Shown piece by piece: positions 1 to 7,076 of a stretch of DNA of 64,000 bases (position 1 is the stretch's first letter; every line of letters begins with the position of its first letter). This DNA is from Limosilactobacillus sp. GTDB lineage: Bacteria > Bacillota > Bacilli > Lactobacillales > Lactobacillaceae. The translations under genes and the position numbers were made by a program. Under the pieces are notes generated by a model, which saw nothing but the letters and a program-made list of their open reading frames with translations, did no database searches and was not told where the DNA came from. The stretch covers positions 62,001-126,000 of the forward strand of contig NZ_JALCQI010000001.1 in assembly GCF_022651205.1 (NCBI RefSeq). Reading direction: 5' to 3'.

Positions 1-804
1 CAGAAAATGCAAAAGAAAGCTAAGCAAATGGGGATCACGGATGCCACAATTGTTAATCCCGTTGGCCTAAAAAATGGTGATCTAAAAGGGCTAAAGCAAA
101 AAGGAATCAAGAATAATGCCGAAAATGCCATGACCGCACGAGACGTTGCCTTAATGTCGCGTTACCTGGTTAAACATTATCCAAGCGTCCTAAAGGTTAC
201 CAGCCAACCAAAGGCTCAATTTATGATTGCTAAGGGAAAAACGAAAGATGTTGAGAACCTCAACAAGATGCTTCCCGGTGGTAAGTACACAGTGGATAAT
301 GTTCAAATTGACGGTCTAAAGACAGGAACTTCTGACGCAGCCGGTGCTTGTTTCGCAAGTACGGGAATTTATCAGGGGCACCGTTTAATTACTGTTGTTC
401 TTCACGCTAACGGTAAGGATAAAGATGCACGGTTTACCCAAACTCAACAGCTGTACCAATACTTTATTCAAAATGCTCACCAGCAAGTCCTCACGCTTAA
501 CAAAAAGCAGTCACAAAAGCGAGTTTCCAACGGTACTAAACGGATGCTAACAGTGGGTCCACACTCATTTACAGTTTGGCAAATGCAAAAGACCGCTCAG
601 TTCACAATTCAGCCTCGATACTATAAGCATTTAACTAACCGAAAAGCTCGGTTAAACGCCCCCGTTAAGAAGGGCGAACGTCTTGGCACCATTGCCGTTA
701 CCGGCTCCGATATCAGAACTGTCGACAATAAGCCCCTTTCCGTCCCTCTCCAAAGCACCGAAACCATCAACCGCGGTAATCTTTGGCAGAGGTTGTGGAA
801 TTAA
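1..804 (+). CDS. D-alanyl-D-alanine carboxypeptidase (peptidase S11), 5' end missing
   Basis: The reading frame is open from base 1, so the gene starts upstream and the ATG at 7 is internal. The KTGTSDAAG stretch (about residue 105 of the visible part) is the third active-site motif (KTG) of penicillin-binding D,D-carboxypeptidases. The SxxK and SxN motifs must lie mostly outside the window. The last 100 residues form the beta-rich C-terminal domain of PBP5/DacA-like enzymes, which trim the terminal D-Ala from peptidoglycan stem peptides outside the membrane. I see no clear C-terminal amphipathic anchor. The last codons before the stop are C-rich at the wobble position and then G-rich (CTTTGGCAGAGGTTGTGG), and a nested-hairpin repeat starts right after the stop. 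The family call is firm; the exact paralogue is not. Confidence 0.9.
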   Translation, partial: QKMQKKAKQMGITDATIVNPVGLKNGDLKGLKQKGIKNNAENAMTARDVALMSRYLVKHYPSVLKVTSQPKAQFMIAKGKTKDVENLNKMLPGGKYTVDNVQIDGLKTGTSDAAGACFASTGIYQGHRLITVVLHANGKDKDARFTQTQQLYQYFIQNAHQQVLTLNKKQSQKRVSNGTKRMLTVGPHSFTVWQMQKTAQFTIQPRYYKHLTNRKARLNAPVKKGERLGTIAVTGSDIRTVDNKPLSVPLQSTETINRGNLWQRLWN

Positions 805-805
805 A

Positions 806-938
806 TAGAGTGTGAAGCCGTTAAAACCTTCCGGTGGCTAACGATTTCTCCACCGAACGGCGTCTTGCCGTCGGAGGTGGAGGTCGTTAGCTTGAGGAAG
901 GTTAGGCTGAGCACCTTTCGACCTAGTTGCAGTAGAAA
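806..938 (+). repeat. Full 3'-UTR hairpin element, type 1
   Basis: The element begins within two bases after the carboxypeptidase stop with the head AGAGTGTGAAGCC. It folds into nested stems: AGCC/GGCT, AACCTTCC/GGAAGGTT, GCTAACGA/TCGTTAGC and CTCCACC/GGTGGAG around a CGGCG..GCCG tip. It closes with GTG/CAC and ends in the family tail CGACCTAGTTGCAGTAGAA. It is nearly identical to the element after the phosphatase gene at 10419. Confidence 0.85.
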
Positions 939-952
939 CATATAAGTAAAAA

Positions 953-1006
953 TATAGAGTCGTTTAACAAGACTGTATTGCCTTGATAAACGACTCTATA
1001 TTTTTT
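953..1006 (+). terminator. Rho-independent terminator
   Basis: TATAGAGTCGTTTA pairs with TAAACGACTCTATA across a 20-nt loop and is followed by a run of T. It ends transcription from the carboxypeptidase gene and lies just upstream of the lipoate ligase gene. Confidence 0.85.
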
Positions 1007-1079
1007 ATCTACTATCTTAATTCATAAATATGCAGTAAAATGTAAGCGTAATCTATTTTGAGCTTAAGGGGTGGCATAT

Positions 1080-2108
1080 ATGTTTTTTATTGATACAAGT
1101 TGTAATGGTAAGCCAGTACATGATGCAATTGTTAATCAATCATTGGATAATTATTTAATTAACGATCTTAGACTTAAGGGCCACGGTCTGATCTGTTATA
1201 TAAATCAACCCTCAGTTATTATCGGTGTTAATCAGAATGCCTATGCTGAAATTGATTTGCCATACCTGAAGAAACATAAGATTCAATTAGTTCGTCGTTC
1301 GAGTGGTGGCGGTGCCGTTTACCATGATTATGGTAACTTGGTTTTTGAAAACATCATTATTGGTGATGATGGACATTTCGGAGACTTTCACCGGATTGGC
1401 GATCCAATTGTAGATGCTTTGCACGACTTAGGAATTAAATCAGCTGAAGTTCGTGGACGAAATGATATGGCAATTAACGGTAAGAAGTTTTCGGGGATGG
1501 CAATTGTCAAGGCTGATGATGCATACGCTGCCGGTGGAACCATAATGTTTGATTTGAACATGGAAGCAGCTAATGAAGTATTGACTCCCGAAAAGGATAA
1601 GCTATCTTCTAAGGGAGTTAAGTCCGTTGATGCTCGAGTTACTAATATTAAGCCGTACCTTCCAGAAAAATACCAAGATTGGACAACCGAGGATTTTAAG
1701 AACTATCTTCTCTGTCACATGTTTGGTGTTGATTCAATGGATGATGTTGAGACCTACCATTTAACTGAGCACGACTGGACTATCATTGATCAACGATTAG
1801 ATTCTAAATACCGGACTGATGAATGGAATTATGGTAAGAACCCCGGCTTTAAGCACTATGTTTCTAAACACTATCCGGTTGGTACGATTGCATTTAATTT
1901 TAATGTAAGAGACGACCAAATTACTGAAGCAAAAATTTATGGTGATTTCTTTACTGCAGGTGATCCACATAAAGTTGAACAAGCTTTAGTTGGCGTAAAA
2001 ATGAATGCAACAGAAATTGAAAGAGCACTATCAAAAGCAGATTTGGATGTTAATTTAGGTCATGCTGATCCGAGTGAGTTGGCTCAATTAATCTTATCTG
2101 CTGACTAA
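1080..2108 (+). CDS. lplA: Lipoate-protein ligase
   Basis: About 342 residues, cytosolic. LplA activates lipoate with ATP and transfers it to a lysine of a lipoyl domain. The N-terminal half shows the BPL/LplA fold signature RRSSGGGAVYHD (residues about 75-85) and GRNDMAINGKKFSGMA, which forms the lipoyl-AMP pocket. The C-terminal third is the usual accessory domain. The track starts at GTG 1071, but AGGGG lies about eight bases before ATG 1080, which is the better start. The gene for a small lipoyl carrier follows after 13 bases with its own AGGAGG, so ligase and acceptor form one transcription unit. Compare the LplA2/GcvH-L pairs of Gram-positive bacteria; here no sirtuin or macrodomain gene accompanies them. 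Confidence 0.93.
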   Translation: MFFIDTSCNGKPVHDAIVNQSLDNYLINDLRLKGHGLICYINQPSVIIGVNQNAYAEIDLPYLKKHKIQLVRRSSGGGAVYHDYGNLVFENIIIGDDGHFGDFHRIGDPIVDALHDLGIKSAEVRGRNDMAINGKKFSGMAIVKADDAYAAGGTIMFDLNMEAANEVLTPEKDKLSSKGVKSVDARVTNIKPYLPEKYQDWTTEDFKNYLLCHMFGVDSMDDVETYHLTEHDWTIIDQRLDSKYRTDEWNYGKNPGFKHYVSKHYPVGTIAFNFNVRDDQITEAKIYGDFFTAGDPHKVEQALVGVKMNATEIERALSKADLDVNLGHADPSELAQLILSAD

Positions 2109-2121
2109 AGGAGGAATTGCT

Positions 2122-2469
2122 ATGTGGGAACGATTGGTTAAGTGGTTTAAGAAATTATTAGGTAACGCACCAGAGATTCATCGTGAAGAAAATGGATTAT
2201 GGTGGCAGAAAGAACAAAGTACGGTAAAAATTGGGCTTGATTCTAAAATTATTAAAGAATTAGGAAGTATTACCTTCTTTGATACTCCACAAATTGGTGA
2301 ACAAGTTCAGAAGGGGGATCAGCTGATTGATATTGAAGGTGGTAAAGCCGTTGAAACATTTAAATCGCCATTTGGTGGTAAGATTGTTGATGTTCGATCA
2401 GAATTTGAAGATAATCCTTCACTACTAAGCGGTAAAACGGATCCAGCCTTAGTAACGGTTGAAATCTAA
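2122..2469 (+). CDS. GcvH-like lipoyl carrier protein
   Basis: 115 residues. The core resembles glycine cleavage H protein: IKELGSITFFDTPQIGEQVQ, then the lipoyl-lysine turn in EGGKAVETF, then SPFGGKIVDV. The canonical H-protein context is ESVKA, so the modified lysine is probably Lys in GGKAVE (about residue 74). No gcvP or gcvT gene is nearby, and an N-terminal WERLVKWFKKLLG helix precedes the domain. This fits the GcvH-L class, found next to a dedicated LplA and proposed to link lipoylation with ADP-ribosylation. The 13-base gap to lplA contains AAAGGAGG. Lipoyl carrier is firm; the physiological partner is unknown. Confidence 0.85.
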   Translation: MWERLVKWFKKLLGNAPEIHREENGLWWQKEQSTVKIGLDSKIIKELGSITFFDTPQIGEQVQKGDQLIDIEGGKAVETFKSPFGGKIVDVRSEFEDNPSLLSGKTDPALVTVEI

Positions 2470-2495
2470 AAATATTCATCTAAATAAAGATCACC

Positions 2496-2540
2496 AAAGC
2501 CAGCCAACGAATCTATTTCCGATCCGTTGACTGGCTTTTA
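2496..2540. terminator. Bidirectional terminator between convergent units
   Basis: AAAGCCAGCCAACG pairs with CGTTGACTGGCTTT (one mismatch) around a 15-nt loop, with T on the right and A/T-rich sequence on the left. It serves the lplA unit on the plus strand and the osmoprotectant operon on the minus strand. Confidence 0.85.
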
Positions 2541-2563
2541 ATTAACCAACTAAATGTAACTAG

Positions 2564-3202
2564 TTATGCTTTCAACACCCGACGCCAGCGATGGGTGCAA
2601 GCCCGCTCAATCAGCCACAGAATACCAGCACAGCCAAGTGTTAAGACCATTGTTAAGATTGTTCCCCATAAAATTGGCACAACTTGCTGACCCTGTAGTC
2701 CTTCAAAAAGTAACTGGCCTAAACCACCAGCGTTAATTGTTGCCACAATCGTTGCCATTGCCATGGTTGAAGCAAGGGCAACTTGGAGTCCACTAAAAAT
2801 TGCTGGTAGGGCTAACGGAAATTGAACTTTCCAGAAAGTTTGCCGACTAGTCATCCCCATTCCCGAAGCAACCTCAACTAGTTGGGGATCAACGCCTTGA
2901 ATCCCGGTGATAAAAGAACGGAGTAAGACATATTCTGCATAAAGGGTCAAGACAATGATTGCAGTTCTCATCCCTAAGCCCGATAGTGGTAATAGCAAGG
3001 CAAAAAAAGCAAAACTGGGAATTGAATATAAGAGGGAAAAGAAATAAGTCAGACCGCTTAACCAGCGTTCGTGATGCAAGCACAGTAAGATTACAATTAC
3101 CGCAATTATTAACGCCGCACCAAGAGCTGACAAAACAATTGTTAAGTGTTGCTGCATATCTTCAAGCATGGTTGGCCAATTAGCATTCCAATAATCACTC
3201 AT
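2564..3202 (-). CDS. Osmoprotectant (glycine betaine/choline-type) ABC permease, second subunit
   Basis: About 212 residues with five to six membrane segments and the EAA-type loop VASGMGMTSRQTFWKVQFPLAL, which docks the ATPase. It belongs to the OpuC/OsmY permease family that imports compatible solutes. The track start at 3310 lies deep in the ATPase gene. ATG 3202 (MSDYWNAN) has GGAGGG upstream and overlaps the ATPase stop by eight bases, the usual coupling in such operons. It is the last gene of the unit binding protein, permease, ATPase, permease. The substrate is inferred from family only. Confidence 0.9.
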   Translation of the reverse strand: MSDYWNANWPTMLEDMQQHLTIVLSALGAALIIAVIVILLCLHHERWLSGLTYFFSLLYSIPSFAFFALLLPLSGLGMRTAIIVLTLYAEYVLLRSFITGIQGVDPQLVEVASGMGMTSRQTFWKVQFPLALPAIFSGLQVALASTMAMATIVATINAGGLGQLLFEGLQGQQVVPILWGTILTMVLTLGCAGILWLIERACTHRWRRVLKA

Positions 3203-3965
3203 CTTGTTCCCTCCATAGCTCTTGGTTTTGTCGGACCGTGCCAAGGAGCTTCTTAACAAAGGGCGTTGCCGGATGGCGAACAATTTCTGCTGGGCTAGCA
3301 AACTGTTCAATCCGTCCCTGGTGCATTACCATTACCCGTTGGCCGAGGAACAAGGCTTCATTAATGTCATGAGTAACAAACATGAAAGTTTTATCGGTTA
3401 GTGATTCATGAATTTGTTTGATTTCACCTTGTAATTCTTCCCGGGTCAAGGCATCGAGGGCGCCAAAAGGTTCATCGAATAGGACGTAGGACGGGTTAGT
3501 TGCTAAGGCGCGGGCAACGCCGACCCGTTGCTGCTGCCCACCTGACAATTGCGTCGGATAGCGGTTAGCATATTCATTCGGGTCTAACTGCACTAGCTTC
3601 AGTAACTCTTCGACCCGCGCATTGATTCTGGCTTGATCCCATTGTAATAACTTCGGAACAACCGCAATGTTTTGAGCAATTGTCATATGGGGAAATAAGC
3701 CGATTTGCTGAACCACGTAGCCCATATGACGCCGTAACTTAACTAAATCCAGCTGGTTAATGTTCTTTCCATCAATCAGGATTTCACCAGCACTTGGCTG
3801 CCATAAACCGTTAATCATCTTAAGGGTCGTCGTTTTCCCTGAACCAGATGTTCCGAGGATCGTCACGAATTCGCCCCGCTTAATTTGGAAGCTTAAATCT
3901 GGAAGTACCAGATTGTCGCCAAAACGTTTTTGAACGTGCTTAAATTGAATAGTTGCTTCTGTCAT
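3195..3965 (-). CDS. Osmoprotectant ABC transporter ATPase
   Basis: 256 residues. Walker A is GTSGSGKTTTLK (about residue 35), the Q-loop VVQQIGLFPHMT, the signature LSGGQQQRVGVARA and Walker B YVLFDEPFGALD, followed by the H-loop in VTHDINEA. This is the OpuCA/ProV class. No C-terminal CBS domain pair is present, so it is shorter than OpuCA proteins with CBS osmosensing modules. The start overlaps the upstream permease by 26 bases and the end overlaps the downstream one. It powers import of a quaternary amine such as glycine betaine, carnitine or choline. Confidence 0.92.
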   Translation of the reverse strand: MTEATIQFKHVQKRFGDNLVLPDLSFQIKRGEFVTILGTSGSGKTTTLKMINGLWQPSAGEILIDGKNINQLDLVKLRRHMGYVVQQIGLFPHMTIAQNIAVVPKLLQWDQARINARVEELLKLVQLDPNEYANRYPTQLSGGQQQRVGVARALATNPSYVLFDEPFGALDALTREELQGEIKQIHESLTDKTFMFVTHDINEALFLGQRVMVMHQGRIEQFASPAEIVRHPATPFVKKLLGTVRQNQELWREQDE

Positions 3966-4590
3966 ATGTCCGTACCTTTCTAATTAAAAAATCAAAGCCA
4001 AGCATTGCTAGTAAGGATAAAAAGGCAACGCTAAGGGCACCGATAACAACATAGGTCATATCGTACAAACCCAGTCCCGTAAAAATCAAAGTTCCTAACC
4101 CGCCAGCACCAATATAGGTTGCCAGCGTTGCACTAGCGATAATTTCAACAAGGGCCAGCTTAATCCCGTTCAAAATATACGGGAGGGCCAGCGGAATTTC
4201 GATCTGCCGCCGTAGCTGCTGTTGATCCATCCCTAACGCTGTCCCAACTTCTTGATAAAGAGGACTGACCTCATTAAAGCCTAAAATCGTATTGATTAAT
4301 AATGGCGGTAAGGCCAAGACAACTAAGGCAATTAACGCCGGCACAAAGCCGGTTCCAATAAACGGAATTAGCAGGAATAATAACGCCAAGCTGGGGATAA
4401 TCCGTAAAACCTGGGCAAAGGCGACACAAAAGCTCGCCACAAACTTGATTTGCGAACCAAGGTAGCCTAATGGTAAGGCAATCACCATTGAAATTGCTAG
4501 TGCTGCGATGGTCAAGCCGAGGTGTTGACCAACGTAATGCCAATATTGGCCACTATTTAATTGAAAATACTGAATTATCTGAGCTAACAA
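3940..4590 (-). CDS. Osmoprotectant ABC permease, first subunit
   Basis: 216 residues, about six membrane segments and the EAA-like loop VGTALGMDQQQLRRQIEIPLAL. It is homologous to the second permease of the operon, so the pore is probably a heterodimer. Its 3' end overlaps the ATPase gene by 26 bases. The binding-protein gene ends 55 bases before it, so all four genes are likely co-transcribed. Confidence 0.9.
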   Translation of the reverse strand: MLAQIIQYFQLNSGQYWHYVGQHLGLTIAALAISMVIALPLGYLGSQIKFVASFCVAFAQVLRIIPSLALLFLLIPFIGTGFVPALIALVVLALPPLLINTILGFNEVSPLYQEVGTALGMDQQQLRRQIEIPLALPYILNGIKLALVEIIASATLATYIGAGGLGTLIFTGLGLYDMTYVVIGALSVAFLSLLAMLGFDFLIRKVRTYDRSNYSI

Positions 4591-4645
4591 GTTATCACTC
4601 CTTACGAAAAAAGGTGATGAACGTATCCCATCACCCTGTTAAAAC

Positions 4646-5545
4646 TTATTTCATATTATCATTATACCAATTCTTAGCGACCGTCTTGTAATTTTGACCA
4701 TCGACATTTACCTTTTTGTTTAAGGCAGTTAACTGACTAGTTGTCAGCTTGGCATCAACCTTATTCAAGGCCTTCTCCATCTTTGGGTGACTCTTAGCAA
4801 CTTTTTGGTTGACTACCGGTACTAAGTTATATGGTGGCCAAATATTCTTGTTATCCTTAATCAGGGTAAATTTACTGGTTGCTAATTGACCATCAGTAGT
4901 TGAAACAGGAGCCGCTTGGGCCTTGCCCTCTTCCATAATCTTATATAGTAAGTTAACATCATAGTCCTTGATCGACTTAAAGCTAAATTTACCATAGACC
5001 TTATTCATTTCCGGTAAGGCATCAGCCCGTTTTTCAAATTCGCCCTGGGAGGCAAAGTTAATCTTTGGGGCCTGCTTTTGTAACTGGCTAAGGTTAGTAA
5101 TATGGTACTTTTTAGCAACTTTGGTCGGCATTGCAACCCCCTGCCGGTTATCTCCTGGTGCATACTTAAAGGTCGTTAAACCATCTTTTTTAATTCCTTG
5201 ACGGGCCATTTTTGCCATTTGAGAAGCGCTCTTACCAGTACCTTTCTTTTTTAGGTAAGCTTCAACAATTGTCCCAGTATATTCAGGATACACATCAACT
5301 TGGCCCTTTTGGGTGGCCTTGAAAATAACATTATTGGCAATATTAGGTTTACGGGTCACCTTATAGCCAGCATGCTCCAAGGCTAGGGTATAAATCTCAC
5401 TAACGGTTTTACTTTCCGAAACGTTTTTCGAGCCAACGATAATCGGTTTATTACTAGCTGCACTCGCCATTGTTGGCATTAGGATTCCTAATAATAAGGT
5501 AATTGCCCCTAGGAAGGGGAGAATAATTGATTTTTTATTTCTCAT
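4646..5545 (-). CDS. Glycine betaine/choline-type substrate-binding protein
   Basis: About 299 residues from ATG 5545, which has AAGGAG seven bases upstream; the track start at 5578 lacks this. The body matches the ProX/OpuAC-type binding fold (IIVGSKNVSESKTVSEIYTL near the N-terminus, VYPEYTGT in the middle). The N-terminus is a hydrophobic signal of about 30 residues ending MPTMASAASN with no lipobox cysteine. Gram-positive binding proteins are usually lipoproteins, so this one must be held by an uncleaved signal or be partly released. It is the first gene of the ABC operon, with a divergent Rrf2-type regulator 130 bases away. Confidence 0.88.
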   Translation of the reverse strand: MRNKKSIILPFLGAITLLLGILMPTMASAASNKPIIVGSKNVSESKTVSEIYTLALEHAGYKVTRKPNIANNVIFKATQKGQVDVYPEYTGTIVEAYLKKKGTGKSASQMAKMARQGIKKDGLTTFKYAPGDNRQGVAMPTKVAKKYHITNLSQLQKQAPKINFASQGEFEKRADALPEMNKVYGKFSFKSIKDYDVNLLYKIMEEGKAQAAPVSTTDGQLATSKFTLIKDNKNIWPPYNLVPVVNQKVAKSHPKMEKALNKVDAKLTTSQLTALNKKVNVDGQNYKTVAKNWYNDNMK

Positions 5546-5621
5546 TTCTAACTCCTTTTGTAACTTCATTAGTTTCAATTAATGGTTTTAAATTACTACT
5601 TAATAATTAATGTGTCAAATG

Positions 5622-5647
5622 TTAAAGTTGACTATTTGTAACTTTAA
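5622..5647. promoter_or_regulatory. Inverted repeat over the Rrf2 gene promoter
   Basis: TTAAAGTT and AACTTTAA form a perfect 8-bp inverted repeat with a 10-bp spacer. The left arm overlaps a possible -35 (TTGACT), and TACAAT about 18 bp on could be the -10. Position and symmetry suggest the autoregulatory operator of the regulator just downstream. It could also affect the divergent ABC operon. Confidence 0.5.
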
Positions 5648-5678
5648 CTGTTACAATAGCTATCAAAGGAATGATAAT

Positions 5679-6137
5679 ATGAAAATTTCAACACGTTTTA
5701 GTGATAGTATCCATATCCTCGCTTTCATTGATATTTACCAGGGAATTATTCCCCTAACAAGCAATAACATCGCCAGTAGTATTGAGACTTCGCCGGTGGT
5801 TGTCCGCCGGTTGATGAGTACCCTTAATAAGGCCGGATTAATTAATACTACTCACGGAACGGCTGACCCAGAATTAGCCAAGGCAACGAAGGACATTTCA
5901 TTATATGATGTTTTTCTGGCGATTGAAGGGGATGCCCCGTTGTTTGCAATTGACGAGCGGACAAACCCGCAATGTATCGTTGGCGGCAATATTCAGGAAA
6001 CCTTAAATGAATACTACCACCAGGCTGAAACCGCTGCTAAGGCTAAATTAGCGGCAACCTCACTGCAAGATATTATTGATACCATCCGCGTAAAACAAGC
6101 GCGGAAAGAAGCATTACAAAGAAAGAAGCAATCATAA
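5679..6137 (+). CDS. Rrf2-family transcriptional regulator
   Basis: 152 residues from ATG 5679, placed after AAAGGA; the longer track start has no ribosome binding site. The N-terminal 65 residues form the Rrf2 winged helix (DSIHILAFIDIY, IASSIETSPVVVRRLMSTL). Only one cysteine is visible (NPQC), so it lacks the three-cysteine Fe-S site of IscR/NsrR and is closer to the YwnA/CymR type. The stop overlaps the start of the reductase gene (TAATG), so both are translated together. It probably represses its own small operon through the palindrome at 5622. Confidence 0.88.
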   Translation: MKISTRFSDSIHILAFIDIYQGIIPLTSNNIASSIETSPVVVRRLMSTLNKAGLINTTHGTADPELAKATKDISLYDVFLAIEGDAPLFAIDERTNPQCIVGGNIQETLNEYYHQAETAAKAKLAATSLQDIIDTIRVKQARKEALQRKKQS

Positions 6138-6991
6138 TGAAATACATCATCACTGGTGCGACCGGTCACCTCGGTCAACACGTTGTTCAACAACTAAGTA
6201 AATTAACTGCTCCCCAGAATATCCGGGTAGGTATTCATAATCCTGCTAAAGCAAAGAAGTTTGCTGATGCTGGATATGAGACTGCCGCAGTTGACTATAA
6301 CGATGTTGATTCAATGGTTAAAGCATTTCAAGGAACTGACGTTGTAATCTATATTCCTAGCATTACCTACCAAGTTAAGGATCGAATCGATGAATTTGAA
6401 AATTCCTTAACTGCGATTCAGCGAGCTGGTGTACAAAATATTGTTGATGTCAGTTTTATTGCGGATCAACCAAATAATCCCTTTCAAATGGCTGGCTATT
6501 ATGCCTATCTTCCTGCACGGCTAGCTAGTTCTGGCTTGAATTATGCGGTGGTTAAGAACTCACTGTATGCTGATCCACTCGTTCCTTACCTTCCAGAATT
6601 AATTGAACGGCACAACGTCATTTACCCGGTAGGCGATCAGGCAATGAGCTTTATTTCGCGTCAAGATAGTGCTGAAGCAATCGCTAACGTGGCTGTTAAA
6701 CCATACCTGCGAGACAAGGAGCAAAATTACCTGTTGACGATGTCGCAAAATTACTCGATGGCAGAACTTAGCCACATCATGACCAAGGTGACTGGTAAAC
6801 AAATCGGCTACGCTCCAGTTAGCGTTGCCCGCTTTGCCGAAATCTATCAGGATGAAGGTGACGGCAGTGAATTAGCATCAATGTATCAGGCAGCCGCCAT
6901 GGGACTCATGGATAGCGTCACTAATGACTTCGCCCATATTACTGGACATCAGCCCCAAGATATGGAGAAATTCCTTACTGAAAACTATTAG
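6137..6991 (+). CDS. NmrA/SDR-family NAD(P)-binding oxidoreductase
   Basis: 284 residues. The start TGATGHLGQHVV is an atypical SDR glycine-rich nucleotide-binding motif, as in NmrA-like and QOR2-type quinone reductases. The Rossmann strands continue through residue about 160, and VIYIPSITYQ marks the edge strand near the active site. The SDR catalytic YxxxK is not evident, which is normal for NmrA-like proteins. It is coupled to an Rrf2-type regulator, an arrangement common for redox- or electrophile-responsive reductases. The substrate cannot be named. Confidence 0.85.
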   Translation: MKYIITGATGHLGQHVVQQLSKLTAPQNIRVGIHNPAKAKKFADAGYETAAVDYNDVDSMVKAFQGTDVVIYIPSITYQVKDRIDEFENSLTAIQRAGVQNIVDVSFIADQPNNPFQMAGYYAYLPARLASSGLNYAVVKNSLYADPLVPYLPELIERHNVIYPVGDQAMSFISRQDSAEAIANVAVKPYLRDKEQNYLLTMSQNYSMAELSHIMTKVTGKQIGYAPVSVARFAEIYQDEGDGSELASMYQAAAMGLMDSVTNDFAHITGHQPQDMEKFLTENY

Positions 6992-7011
6992 TAACAGTCA
7001 AAATCTAAATT

Positions 7012-7051
7012 AAAAAGCTGAACTGCAATCGAACTGCAGTCCAGCTTTTTT
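7012..7051. terminator. Terminator between convergent reductase and ltaS
   Basis: AAAAAGCTG..ACTGCA pairs with TGCAGT..CAGCTTTTTT, A-rich on the left and T-rich on the right, so it can act on both strands. Confidence 0.88.
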
Positions 7052-7076
7052 GATCCTGTAACATATTAACCAGTCA

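Noticed and set aside
806-938. Hairpin element as an ordinary Rho-independent terminator
   Set aside because: No T-run follows, and a separate perfect terminator lies downstream at 953.
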